Assembly (NCBI GenBank): GCA_910586625.1
Contig: CAJUIZ010000007.1
Location: 22,769-86,768 of the forward strand
Length of the DNA: 64,000 bases
From: an uncultured Christensenellaceae bacterium
GTDB lineage: Bacteria > Bacillota > Clostridia > Christensenellales > CAG-314
Reading direction: 5' to 3'
The notes below the pieces were generated by a model that worked only from the letters and a program-made list of their open reading frames with translations, did no database searches and was not told the DNA's origin. Both the position numbers and the translations under genes were made by a program. Each line of letters starts with the position of its first letter. Position 1 is the first letter of the stretch. This document shows positions 35,420-43,920 of this stretch, in pieces.

Positions 35420-36361
35420 TTATTTACCTTCCAAAAATTCCGTCACGTTTATTCGCTTTATAAGACCTTGCTCGGCAAGTTCGTCTACACGGCGTTCGCG
35501 CAGCAGGTCCTGTTCCGACTTGTCTTCGCAATATATGTAAAATTTCCCCTTAAACAGCTTTGTCGCGTACCGCCCGCCGTTCTCCACTATCTCTTTTATT
35601 ACGCGGTATAGTAAATCGGAATCGGACAATTCCAAAGAACGTGCGAGACAGAAAGATACGTTACGATACTTGTCGGACTTGACTTTTAACGTAGAAGCGT
35701 ATTTTTTTATTTTGTCCCACGCTATAATGGTAACGCGTTTTTTCGATACCTGCCCGTCGAGAGATACCGGACGCGACATTTCGAAATCTTTATTTACGCC
35801 CTTGCGCACGCGGTATTTTTCCAACAGCTCTTCCGCGGTCAAACCGCTGTCTTGCGTCAAATACTTTAGGGTCATCATCGTGGCGTATGCGTCTTCTTCG
35901 GAGTTGTGCTGGGCAAATTCCACGCCTATTTCAGCCGCTATTTTAGAAAGCGCCTTGACTTCCTTTTCACCCTTGTACAATTTGTACAGTAATTGCGAAC
36001 AAAAAAATTCGAAATCGATACAGGGCAGTTTGTATCTTACGCACGCCGCATTTAGCATACGCACGTCGGCGTCCACCGCGTGACCGAGAACAGAGTATTC
36101 TCGGCTTGTAAGCAACGACTTGATTTTGCCGTACACTTGCGAAAAATCGGGAGACGAATCCAACAGCTTTTTGTCCAAGTGAAGATCGATTCCTACGTTT
36201 TGCCGCGTGCCGTTGAGATTGTACTTCGTTTTGGGATTTATCCAGATATTTTCCCTGCTTATAATATTAAACCGTTCGTCCGCGATAACTATACCTATGC
36301 TGCATATACTGGATAATTGATATCCGTTAGCTGCTTCGATGTCGAATGCCAAATATTTCAT
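35420..36361 (-). CDS. DnaQ-like 3'-5' exonuclease family protein
   Basis: 313 aa. DEDDh exonuclease fold at ~1-160: ExoI YLAFDIEAAN (Asp7, Glu9), ExoII GHAVDADVRMLN, ExoIII QHNSEEDAYATM (His and Asp). Residues ~195-313 may hold a BRCT-like or other accessory domain. Role could be DNA repair or RNA turnover. It ends one base before the hexokinase start region, so the two genes probably share an mRNA. Weak RBS GGAG at 11 bases. Confidence 0.85.
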   Translation of the reverse strand: MKYLAFDIEAANGYQLSSICSIGIVIADERFNIISRENIWINPKTKYNLNGTRQNVGIDLHLDKKLLDSSPDFSQVYGKIKSLLTSREYSVLGHAVDADVRMLNAACVRYKLPCIDFEFFCSQLLYKLYKGEKEVKALSKIAAEIGVEFAQHNSEEDAYATMMTLKYLTQDSGLTAEELLEKYRVRKGVNKDFEMSRPVSLDGQVSKKRVTIIAWDKIKKYASTLKVKSDKYRNVSFCLARSLELSDSDLLYRVIKEIVENGGRYATKLFKGKFYIYCEDKSEQDLLRERRVDELAEQGLIKRINVTEFLEGK

Positions 36362-36489
36362 TCAGTAATTTTCTCCATTGATAACTTTACCAAATTAACG
36401 CGAAAATAGCAACATATTTAACCGCCGTTACGCAAAATTTACAATTCGGTCTTGCAGAAGCAAACGATTAGAGCAAACGAATTTGACCG

Positions 36490-36517
36490 AAAAAAGGCGT
36501 TATCGCAGGACAACGCC
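36490..36517 (-). terminator. Terminator after the half-size TSUP genes
   Basis: Six-bp stem GGCGTT/AACGCC (36496-36501 with 36512-36517) followed on the minus strand by T residues. Confidence 0.65.
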
Positions 36518-36552
36518 AAAATTCGAATATTTCCGCCAAAGAGTCAATTTAA

Positions 36553-36999
36553 TCAGTCCTTATCGTTTCTGTCCGATACGGCGGCGGGCAACATCGGGCG
36601 CACGGGAACGGGAAGATTTTTGTCGCGATGACGTTTGACTTCGAAACGAATGGCTATGACCAACTGCCAAATTCCTACCGCTATCAAGAAGGCGGCGAAA
36701 CAGTAGCGCAAAATCTTATTGTCCGTAATCCCCGCGGTAAAAGCGCCTCCGACGGCGGAAAGAACGGCGGGGATTATTATCCACCATACGTTATTCGTCT
36801 TGACAAGCTTGTTATGCGCGTGGACGGACAAAGCAATGCAGCACATGGGAATAAAGCTTATAAGGTTTGTCGCCTGTATCGTCTTTTGCTCCATATCGAG
36901 AAAAGACAACAACGGCACCAACAGCGTTCCGCCGCCCATACCCATACCGCCGATTATACCCGCTAAAAATCCGAATAATATAAATAAAAATATTTGCAT
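36553..36999 (-). CDS. TSUP (TauE/SafE) family half transporter, first-half type
   Basis: 148 aa with about four membrane helices and a charged C-tail. GFLAGIIGGMGMGGGTLLVP is the N-terminal repeat motif of TauE/SafE anion exporters; the full-size family has ~250 aa with two such halves. It follows a second half-size gene by nine bases. The pair probably forms a heterodimer equal to one full transporter. Substrate (sulfite or organosulfonate in known members) is unknown. Confidence 0.82.
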   Translation of the reverse strand: MQIFLFILFGFLAGIIGGMGMGGGTLLVPLLSFLDMEQKTIQATNLISFIPMCCIALSVHAHNKLVKTNNVWWIIIPAVLSAVGGAFTAGITDNKILRYCFAAFLIAVGIWQLVIAIRFEVKRHRDKNLPVPVRPMLPAAVSDRNDKD

Positions 37000-37008
37000 A
37001 ACTTCTCC

Positions 37009-37386
37009 TTAAAAAAACATTTTTATTCCGCCTGCGATAAGAACTACGGCAAAAATTATTTTCAACACGTTGCTTTTCAGTTTGGACAGCGCGACAGCCC
37101 CCACTATTCCGCCGACCACAACTCCGAGCGTGACCCACAAAGTAGGAATCCAATCCACTGCGCCGCGCGCAAGATATACTACTGCCGAAACGATAGTAAG
37201 CGGCAGAATTGTAAGCAAAGCGGTAGCCTGCGCGTACTTTTGATTAAGCTTTACTACGGCAAGCAGCAACGCTACTACAATTACTCCCCCGCCGCCGCCC
37301 AAAAAGCCGTTGACAAACCCCGCCACAGCGGAAAAGATTACTAAAATCCACTTGTTTTTAGCCGACAATTCCATTTTTTTCTCCAA
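37009..37386 (-). CDS. TSUP (TauE/SafE) family half transporter, partner
   Basis: 125 aa, about four helices. Carries the other copy of the repeat motif, VNGFLGGGGGVIVVALLL, and ends directly after the last helix (VVLIAGGIKMFF). It precedes its partner by nine bases. Splitting of TSUP proteins into two genes occurs in several Clostridia; no frameshift joins them here, since each has its own start and stop. Confidence 0.82.
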   Translation of the reverse strand: MEKKMELSAKNKWILVIFSAVAGFVNGFLGGGGGVIVVALLLAVVKLNQKYAQATALLTILPLTIVSAVVYLARGAVDWIPTLWVTLGVVVGGIVGAVALSKLKSNVLKIIFAVVLIAGGIKMFF

Positions 37387-37411
37387 TTTGTACTTTGTTG
37401 GTTGTTTTTGA

Positions 37412-37440
37412 TTGATTTTTAACTTAGTTTGTATTAAAAT
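37412..37440 (+). promoter_or_regulatory. Promoter of the 845-aa surface protein gene
   Basis: TTGATT (37412-37417), 17-base spacer, TAAAAT (37435-37440); ~45-base leader with AGAGGT before the ATG. Confidence 0.65.
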
Positions 37441-37492
37441 GGCTTTATATATGTAAAAGTATGTTTATTTTACAAAGAGGTATCGAACAGTT

Positions 37493-40030
37493 ATGAGTAC
37501 AAAGACACAAACGAAATTAACTCTCACGCCTAACACCAAAAAATGGATAATTATCGGCGCAATTATACTTGCGGCGGTAATAACCATATCCATTACTTTG
37601 GCTGTTTTGCTTAAACCGGCAATACGTACGCCGGACGACGAGAATCCCGACAACAAGCCGTCGTCCAACCTTACTATCAAAAACGGCGACTTCGCCCTTG
37701 TAAGCTCGGACGATACGAACTTCCCCAAGACTGCGGAAAACTGGGACAGATACGCGTATAAAGCGCCCGCAAGCAGTTCTGCCACGCAGGAATTCGAAAC
37801 TATCACCACCCGCGACGACGTAGTTATGGGTATTGTAGACACGGATAACGAGGACGGCAACTGGGACAATGCGTTGGAGCAGCTGAACTTCGAAGGCGTA
37901 ACCGGCACCATTGCCAATCCCGGACTGTACGCGGAAGATTTGTCGAATACAAACGTGTATATGATGGCGACGAAAAAAGCTACCACCGCAAGTATTATGA
38001 CAAAGGACAGCATTTCCATCGCACCGCTTACGTCTGTTAAAATAACGATAAGATTGTATACGGGACAAATCAAAAACGGAAGCGCTACGATAATGGTTCA
38101 AAAATCCACGTTGAACGCGGACGAAAGCAACCGTTACGCATACGAATACAGCATCGACAACAAAGAAGAATGGCAGACCTTGGAGCTGTACGTATTTAAC
38201 CGTCAGTCTTCCACAACCGCTTACATAAGAGTTAACGTAGGTATCGGTAACGTATATACGGGAGCGACTGCCGAAGGCGTGCTGTTTGTGGACGACGTTA
38301 TGATGGAAACGGTTACCGCCAACGAATACCGTATTTACGCGGACAAAGACGACACTTCCGACACGACGTACAAAATCATCGAAAAGGAAGACGAATCCAA
38401 CAAAGCGGAACAATCCAAATATCTTACTTTGAGCGATTACAATACGGACGGCACAGCAGCTGCGGAACTTGCTTATACTAAGGAAAACTATGACACCGAA
38501 GCCGAAAGCAGCTACGTAAAGCAGTACGAATACGCTCCGTTTACGATGAGAGACGACTTTGTAAACGATGACTTCGGTATTTACCAATTGTCTCACCAAG
38601 GCAACGTAATAGCCGGAGACAAAAACATATTCGCATTGAGACTTACTCAAAACATCAACGTTTCGACAGCCACTTCGGACGAGACGCAGGACCACCATCA
38701 TATCAGCTTTTGGATAAGAACGTTAAAGCGCAACGCTCTTGCGGAAGCGAATATCGTAGTACAAAAGAAGCTTGCCGACGGAACGTACGAAGATTTGAGC
38801 GGGGGTAATTACAAGTTCGAAACTTCGCAGGAAATAAAGACGGACACAAATAACGGCTGGACTAAGTGCGACATTTACCTTCGTCCTTCGCAAACGCCCG
38901 AAGAAATCCGTATAATATTCGCTCTCGGTAACATTATCGGCTACGAAGGACAAAAGGCTGCTCCCGACGGAGATTTGTTTATTACAACTCCGTATTGGGA
39001 AACGATTTCGCGCAGCGCGTACGATTCCGCTTCCAGCAGCGGCACGGCTTCAAAGAAGTTCGACCTTAAAGGTTCTTCCGCCGATCCCACCGTTTCCAAC
39101 GGCTCGTTCTCCAATCTGGTTGCAACCACAAGTCAGCCTACGTCTTGGGAGCCTGCATTTGCGGGACAAAACGTCATCTACAAGGACGGCCGCGGCAACG
39201 AAGTTATAGATAATCTCGTTACAACCGCAGACGCAATAAACGGCAGCGGAGCCAATATCTACTCCGACACCGCTTACACCGACGACGACGAAAGACGCGT
39301 ATTGGAAATAAAGAACAACGTCGCAACCGCATACGGTTACGTATCGAGCAACATAACTCTCGACGCAAAAACCGTTTACGTATTCAGCGTTCTTGCAAAA
39401 ACGGCGGACGGACAGCGCCCCTACTTCTATCTGTTGGATACCAACAAGGAGCTTACACGCGATCAAATGGTTCTTGCGCAAGCAAGCACCGCCAAAGAGA
39501 TAAACGGAGACCTGTTCAACCAAGACGACGAAACCTACAAGGATACGGGCTTTAAGCGTTACTACATTGTATTTGCCAACGGCGCGGAGGCGAAAACCGT
39601 AAAGCTTGCGTTGTTTAACGGAAGCATTGACGGCGCGGAATTGAATCAAGGCACTGTTTATTACGATAAAGTATCTCAACAAACAATAGGTAAATATTCG
39701 CTTGTAGAAGATAAAGACAACGAAGAAACTTATAAAGTGGAATACACCGCCGAAAAGGGTTACTTAGAAGCGGACGACGTTGAAAAACTTGTTGAAAAGC
39801 TTGAAACGGAAGGCGTAATCGTAGTTCAACCCACAGCGGAAGAATGGACGGAAATGCGCAAGGTTCCCGACGAAGAAGACAAAAAGGACGACGACGGCGA
39901 CGACACTGCTCCCGTCAAGAAGGACGTTGACCTTGGATTATTGTTCTCCATACTTTCCAGCGTTATCTTGGTAGCGGCTCTCGCTGTAGTGCTTGTTATA
40001 AAGGCTTTCAAAAAAAGAAACCGTCAATAA
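37493..40030 (+). CDS. Large extracellular protein anchored at both ends, function unknown
   Basis: 845 aa with an N-terminal helix (~19-42) and a C-terminal helix (~817-838) followed by basic KAFKKRNRQ. The whole middle, ~770 residues, should lie outside. It contains three similar beta-sandwich-like parts, each with a 'FWIRTLK/VFSVLAKT ... VRIxFALGN' pattern (SVKITIRLYTGQIKNGSATI, HISFWIRTLKRNALAEANIV, TVYVFSVLAKTADGQRPYFY), resembling carbohydrate-binding folds, but no family is certain. The region before the C-helix is acidic (DEEDKKDDDGDDTAP). Isolated, with own promoter and terminator. Confidence 0.75.
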   Translation: MSTKTQTKLTLTPNTKKWIIIGAIILAAVITISITLAVLLKPAIRTPDDENPDNKPSSNLTIKNGDFALVSSDDTNFPKTAENWDRYAYKAPASSSATQEFETITTRDDVVMGIVDTDNEDGNWDNALEQLNFEGVTGTIANPGLYAEDLSNTNVYMMATKKATTASIMTKDSISIAPLTSVKITIRLYTGQIKNGSATIMVQKSTLNADESNRYAYEYSIDNKEEWQTLELYVFNRQSSTTAYIRVNVGIGNVYTGATAEGVLFVDDVMMETVTANEYRIYADKDDTSDTTYKIIEKEDESNKAEQSKYLTLSDYNTDGTAAAELAYTKENYDTEAESSYVKQYEYAPFTMRDDFVNDDFGIYQLSHQGNVIAGDKNIFALRLTQNINVSTATSDETQDHHHISFWIRTLKRNALAEANIVVQKKLADGTYEDLSGGNYKFETSQEIKTDTNNGWTKCDIYLRPSQTPEEIRIIFALGNIIGYEGQKAAPDGDLFITTPYWETISRSAYDSASSSGTASKKFDLKGSSADPTVSNGSFSNLVATTSQPTSWEPAFAGQNVIYKDGRGNEVIDNLVTTADAINGSGANIYSDTAYTDDDERRVLEIKNNVATAYGYVSSNITLDAKTVYVFSVLAKTADGQRPYFYLLDTNKELTRDQMVLAQASTAKEINGDLFNQDDETYKDTGFKRYYIVFANGAEAKTVKLALFNGSIDGAELNQGTVYYDKVSQQTIGKYSLVEDKDNEETYKVEYTAEKGYLEADDVEKLVEKLETEGVIVVQPTAEEWTEMRKVPDEEDKKDDDGDDTAPVKKDVDLGLLFSILSSVILVAALAVVLVIKAFKKRNRQ

Positions 40031-40064
40031 TTTCTTGACAAATAAAACGACACAATAGATAAAC

Positions 40065-40115
40065 AAATAGCCCGCCGACTTCAAAACGAAGTATAGCGGG
40101 CTATTTTATTTTTTC
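40065..40115 (+). terminator. Terminator of the 845-aa surface protein gene
   Basis: An 11-bp stem AAATAGCCCGC/GCGGGCTATTT (40065-40075 with 40096-40106) with an inner small hairpin, followed by TATTTTTT. Confidence 0.88.
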
Positions 40116-40284
40116 GAATTTAGGACGATAAATCGAAATTTGAAACAATGAAAAAACAATTAATTTTTATAAAAAGTATAATTTTATAATTACAAGCGAA
40201 GATATAAATAAAAATACAGACGAAACAGAATGTGCGATAACTTGGACTAAGTTAAGCTACAAATAAGTCTGGCAAGTAATTGGG

Positions 40285-40314
40285 TTGAAAATTACTTACC
40301 TTTTATGATACAAT
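40285..40314 (+). promoter_or_regulatory. Promoter of the AT-rich small gene
   Basis: TTGAAA (40285-40290), 18-base spacer, TACAAT (40309-40314). The -35 lies in the loop/stem of an AAGTAATT/AATTACTT inverted repeat, which could serve as an operator. From 40116 to 40284 the sequence is very AT-rich with no gene seen. Confidence 0.6.
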
Positions 40315-40348
40315 TAAAACACAGGATATTAATTTGCGGAGATGGAAT

Positions 40349-40696
40349 ATGTTTAATGAAATATGTGTATATGAAGCAAAACTAACCAAGCTTAATGAAA
40401 TCGAAGATCTAATGAAGGAAGTAGCAGAATTTTATTTGAAACAAGATGGCGTTATTGATGTACATTATATAAAACGTACTCACAGACAAAAAGATTTTAA
40501 TGCAGTTACAAAAGGAGAATTGCCTATTCGTCTTACAAAAAATGTAGGTAAGGTTACCTATGTATTATATTGGGTATTAGAAAACGAAGAGACACATGCA
40601 AGAGTGTCTAAACTTGGCGTTGAAAAGTTTTATAAACGTTGGAATAGATGTTTAACAACAATGCCTAAAATAATTTTGGGTGAGAATATTGTCTGA
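40349..40696 (+). CDS. Small protein, possibly antibiotic-biosynthesis-monooxygenase-like; AT-rich
   Basis: 115 aa from the ATG at 40349, with GCGGAGATGGA just upstream; an ATG five codons earlier lacks a ribosome site. FNEICVYEAKLTKLNEIEDLMKEV and the later VTYVLYWVLENEETHARV suggest a ferredoxin-like alpha/beta fold like the dimeric ABM-type monooxygenases, but catalytic residues are not evident. Codons are markedly AT-rich (many AAA, GAA, TTA, TAT) unlike all neighbours, which suggests recent acquisition. Function unknown. Confidence 0.7.
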   Translation: MFNEICVYEAKLTKLNEIEDLMKEVAEFYLKQDGVIDVHYIKRTHRQKDFNAVTKGELPIRLTKNVGKVTYVLYWVLENEETHARVSKLGVEKFYKRWNRCLTTMPKIILGENIV

Positions 40697-40750
40697 CTGA
40701 CAACTTACTGTTTATCGCAACTGCATTGCAGTTAAATTATAATAAAAAGC

Positions 40751-40785
40751 AAGAAGAATAAAACATCTCTCTTGTTTTTTTAATT
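40751..40785 (+). terminator. Weak terminator of the AT-rich gene
   Basis: An imperfect stem around CAAGAAGA/TCTCTTG followed by seven or more T. Between it and 40697 lies a short perfect palindrome AACTGCATTGCAGTT. Confidence 0.5.
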
Positions 40786-40876
40786 CTATAAAATTCACCG
40801 TAATCGACGGAGTTTTTATTACAATCGGCAATTGGCGGGGCAGTTTTGCAAAATGCGAACCGCAACATAAAACAAA

Positions 40877-40908
40877 CAAAAACAAGCCTGACGCGCCGCC
40901 AAGCTTGT
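40877..40908 (-). terminator. Terminator of the patatin-MBL-aro operon
   Basis: Base stem ACAAGC/GCTTGT (40882-40887 with 40903-40908) with further inner pairs, followed on the minus strand by TTTTTG. It lies 26 bases after the aroK stop. Confidence 0.75.
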
Positions 40909-40933
40909 AGGTTATTTATACCTTATTAAGTGC

Positions 40934-41440
40934 CTAAATCCTTTTGCACAGCTCCGAATACAATAGCTCCGCCGTTTGTACCGAAGTAAGTCCGTCGGTA
41001 TTGACGGTAAAACGGGCGAACTCGGCGTACAGCCCCGAACGTTCGTCCATTAGCGCCTGTAACGACCCGCGCGGCAAGCCGTCGGACAACGGACGTGAAA
41101 CGCCGTCAAGCCTGCTTAATACGTAATCTACGCCGACAGTGAGCAACACTACCGCGGCGTTACAGGCAAGCGCGCGAAAGCCCGAACATAACGGGCTGCC
41201 GCCGCCGCAGGCTATAACCGCGTTGCCGCAATCGCTCTCGGCAAGCTCGTATAAAAGCGCGTTTTCTTCTTCGCGGAAGCGTTCTTCGCCGTTACGTGCG
41301 AATATTTCCGCAACGCCCATACCTGTACGGCGCTCCAACGTTTCGTCCGTATCGATGAAATTATATCCCAATTTTTCCGCCAAAATTTTACCCGCGCAAG
41401 TTTTGTAAGCGCAGGAAAAGCCTATTAAAACGATTTTCAT
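40934..41440 (-). CDS. aroK: Shikimate kinase with a variant P-loop
   Basis: Phosphorylates shikimate, step 5 of the chorismate pathway. 168 aa, normal length. Shikimate-binding DTD (FIDTDETLERRTG), Arg in EERFREEENALL, and CGGGSPL are present, as is the lid Arg (SRPLSD). The Walker A reads GFSCAYKT instead of GFMGxGK(S/T): the last glycine before Lys is Tyr. Lys and Thr are kept, so activity is plausible. Its ATG overlaps the aroQ stop by four bases. Last gene of the operon. Confidence 0.88.
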   Translation of the reverse strand: MKIVLIGFSCAYKTCAGKILAEKLGYNFIDTDETLERRTGMGVAEIFARNGEERFREEENALLYELAESDCGNAVIACGGGSPLCSGFRALACNAAVVLLTVGVDYVLSRLDGVSRPLSDGLPRGSLQALMDERSGLYAEFARFTVNTDGLTSVQTAELLYSELCKRI

Positions 41441-41862
41441 ATTTTTGTGTTTAACAAAAAGTCTATCGCTTTGAAATAGCTGTTAATACCTTCGCCGACA
41501 AACGCCGCACTGCATACGTCGTGTAAAACGTCCGTTTGGCGGAAAGCTTCGCGTTCGTAAATATTCGACATATGCACTTCCACAACGGGAATGCTAATAC
41601 ATTCGATACAATCTCGAAGCGCATAGCTATAATGGCTGTACGCGCCCGCGTTGAACACTACGCCGTCGCAGTCCGTTTGCTGCAAAATATCCGCAAGTCT
41701 GCCTTCGCAGTTGCTTTGCGCGCAAACGACGGTTGCTCCGCGTTCCACTCCGTATTGCTTAACTTTATTTTCCAATTCGGCAAGCGTGTCCGTCCCGTAA
41801 AACTCAGCCTTGCGCTTGCCAAGCATATTCATGTTTACTCCGTTTAACAGCAGTATTTTCAT
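41437..41862 (-). CDS. aroQ: 3-dehydroquinate dehydratase, type II
   Basis: Dehydrates 3-dehydroquinate to 3-dehydroshikimate. 141 aa from MKILLLNGVNMNMLGKRK; the frame opens ten codons earlier, but AAGGA seven bases before 41862 decides the start. Type II motifs: GVNMNMLGKR, catalytic Tyr in RKAEFYG, FNAGAYSHYSYALRD, and EVHMSNIYERE with the active His. Forms dodecamers in the family. Confidence 0.95.
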   Translation of the reverse strand: MKILLLNGVNMNMLGKRKAEFYGTDTLAELENKVKQYGVERGATVVCAQSNCEGRLADILQQTDCDGVVFNAGAYSHYSYALRDCIECISIPVVEVHMSNIYEREAFRQTDVLHDVCSAAFVGEGINSYFKAIDFLLNTKI

Positions 41863-41916
41863 ATTGCATTCCTTACATTTTTTATTAGGCAAACCGATAT
41901 ATACGCTAACAAAAGC

Positions 41917-43899
41917 TTATCCGTCACAATCGGCTAAATATTTCAAAAAGCCGTCATAATCGCTCTGCACTTCCGTACCTGTCCACAGCGCAAAGCTTTC
42001 AGCCCCTTGGTGATACAGCATTTCCAAGCCGTCGACGTACTTTATTACGCGCTGCGAGGCTTTATCGCGCAGTCCGCTTTGCCCCTTGTAAGCTGCTACG
42101 AAAACGAACCCCACACTATCGGGCAATTGTATATTCCGTTCGAATTCGCATTCGGGCACAAAACTCAAAACACCGTACGGCTCGTCAATCTGCTTGGACA
42201 GTCCGTATTTTTCCGTCAGCGCATCAGCGTGAGCTTGCGTTCGGTTTATTACTCGTATTGCGCAGTTGTATTTCAGCAATACGCGGATACATTCTTCCGC
42301 CGCGCCGCCCGCGCCCACAATCCAAATAGGTTTGTTTGCAAAATCTATACCGTTTGCCGTAAGGGACTTGACAATGCCGCAGCCGTCCGTCGAACAGGGA
42401 CAGATACGCTTACCTACCGCGTTTACCGACGGAACGTCGGCGCGAAGCAAAGCGGCAACCCGCGTTTTGAAAGGCATAGTAACGTTTACGCCGTCGAAAG
42501 AGTTTATTGTTTCAAGCAAACGTTCGTCCGAAACGTCTCGCGGCAGCGACACCGTAACGTAGCTGCAACAAAGGTTAGCTTTGCTTGCCAAATAGGACAT
42601 TAGAACGGGCGAACGGCTGTCGCTTACGTTTTCGCCTATTAAAGCAAACTTATAAGGCGTAACTCCAACAGCCTGCAAGAAGTTTGGAAACGACACGTCG
42701 AACGGCGCGCAGTCGACACTGCCGCCGCCGCAGACAAGAGCCATAATAACAGCGCACATTGCAATACGGTGGTCGTTAAAGCAGTTAAAATGCGGATTTA
42801 CGGCTTTGCAACCTTCGGACGTAATAGTCAAACTGCCGTTTGAAACTTCCGCCGTTGCGCCCAACTTGACTGCGATGCTTTGTATTGCGCGCACGCGGTC
42901 GCTTTCCTTACGGCGCAGTTCGTCCACAGCGTGAAATTCGTGTCTGCCTTGCGTTACCGCGGCAATACAGCACAGAAGCGGTACTTCGTCAATGGCATCG
43001 CAAACGTCCGTCTCGGACGCATATGACGGCTTCAAACGGGACGGTTTAACCGCGATATCCCCCGTCGGCTCGCCGAAACGCTCCGTTACGTTTTCCAGAG
43101 TTATATCCGCGCCGCTACGCTGCAAAACGCGTATAAAGCCCGTGCGGCGTTCGTTAAGCAATACCCCGTCGAAACGAGCTTTTCTGTCGCATAGTAACGC
43201 CAACGTCACCAAGAACGCAACGGAAGAAACGTCCCGCGGAACGTCCAAATTCAACGCGTGAACGGTACTTTTGCGCACGGTAACAGTCAAACCGTCCACC
43301 GACACGTCCGCGCCTGCTCCGCGCAACATAAGCTCCGTATGATTGCGGGTGGGGATATTTTCGGTATATGTCGTTTCGCCGTCGGCGAACAGCCCGGCAA
43401 GCAAAACCGCGCTTTTTACCTGCGCGGAATTGACTTTCGCGCGGTAGGTTATTTCCGTCAGCTTTCCGCCCAGACTCTCGAACAGATATCCGCTGCCCGT
43501 ATTAAAACGCGCGCCCATTTTTCTCAAAGGGTCGAGTACGCGCTCCATAGGACGGCTCGTCAGCGATTCGTCCCCTACAAACTTGGCGCGCACGCCAAGC
43601 CCCGCTACCAAGCCGGCAAGCAGCCGAGCAGTAGTTCCGCTGTTGCGGCAATTGAGAGTAACGCCGCTTATCGGAACAGTTATGGGACGGACGTATGCCG
43701 TAGCGCCGTCAAGACGGATGTCAGCCCCCAAAACGCGCAAACATTCGCAGGTTGCCGCAACGTCGTCGCATAACGACAGGTTGCGTATAACGCTGTCGCC
43801 GTCGGCGATTGCAGCCAAAATAAGCGCGCGATGCGAAACGGATTTATCTCCGCCGACGTAATCGCAGTCTATATTGAATTGTCCGTTAACGCATAACAT
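41917..43899 (-). CDS. aroA/aroE: Fused EPSP synthase - shikimate dehydrogenase (AroA-AroE)
   Basis: A 660-aa bifunctional enzyme catalysing steps 6 and 4 of the pathway. Residues 1-~412 are AroA: GGDKSVSHRALILAA, NCRNSGTTARLLAG, RPMERVLDPLRKMGA, DEVPLLCCIAAVTQG, RRKESDRVRAI and FNDHRIAMCAV. Residues ~416-660 are AroE: FALIGENVSDSRSPVLMSYL (shikimate site), FDGVNVTMPFK with the catalytic Lys (~478), STDGCG with the catalytic Asp (~505), the NADP fold WIVGAGGAAEECIRVLL, NRT (NADPH specificity) and EMLYHQGAESFALWTG. The join is seamless, with no stop or shift. ATG lies 21 bases after aroB, with a weak ribosome site. Confidence 0.94.
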   Translation of the reverse strand: MLCVNGQFNIDCDYVGGDKSVSHRALILAAIADGDSVIRNLSLCDDVAATCECLRVLGADIRLDGATAYVRPITVPISGVTLNCRNSGTTARLLAGLVAGLGVRAKFVGDESLTSRPMERVLDPLRKMGARFNTGSGYLFESLGGKLTEITYRAKVNSAQVKSAVLLAGLFADGETTYTENIPTRNHTELMLRGAGADVSVDGLTVTVRKSTVHALNLDVPRDVSSVAFLVTLALLCDRKARFDGVLLNERRTGFIRVLQRSGADITLENVTERFGEPTGDIAVKPSRLKPSYASETDVCDAIDEVPLLCCIAAVTQGRHEFHAVDELRRKESDRVRAIQSIAVKLGATAEVSNGSLTITSEGCKAVNPHFNCFNDHRIAMCAVIMALVCGGGSVDCAPFDVSFPNFLQAVGVTPYKFALIGENVSDSRSPVLMSYLASKANLCCSYVTVSLPRDVSDERLLETINSFDGVNVTMPFKTRVAALLRADVPSVNAVGKRICPCSTDGCGIVKSLTANGIDFANKPIWIVGAGGAAEECIRVLLKYNCAIRVINRTQAHADALTEKYGLSKQIDEPYGVLSFVPECEFERNIQLPDSVGFVFVAAYKGQSGLRDKASQRVIKYVDGLEMLYHQGAESFALWTGTEVQSDYDGFLKYLADCDG

Positions 43900-43920
43900 C
43901 TGATAACCGCCGAAAAACGT

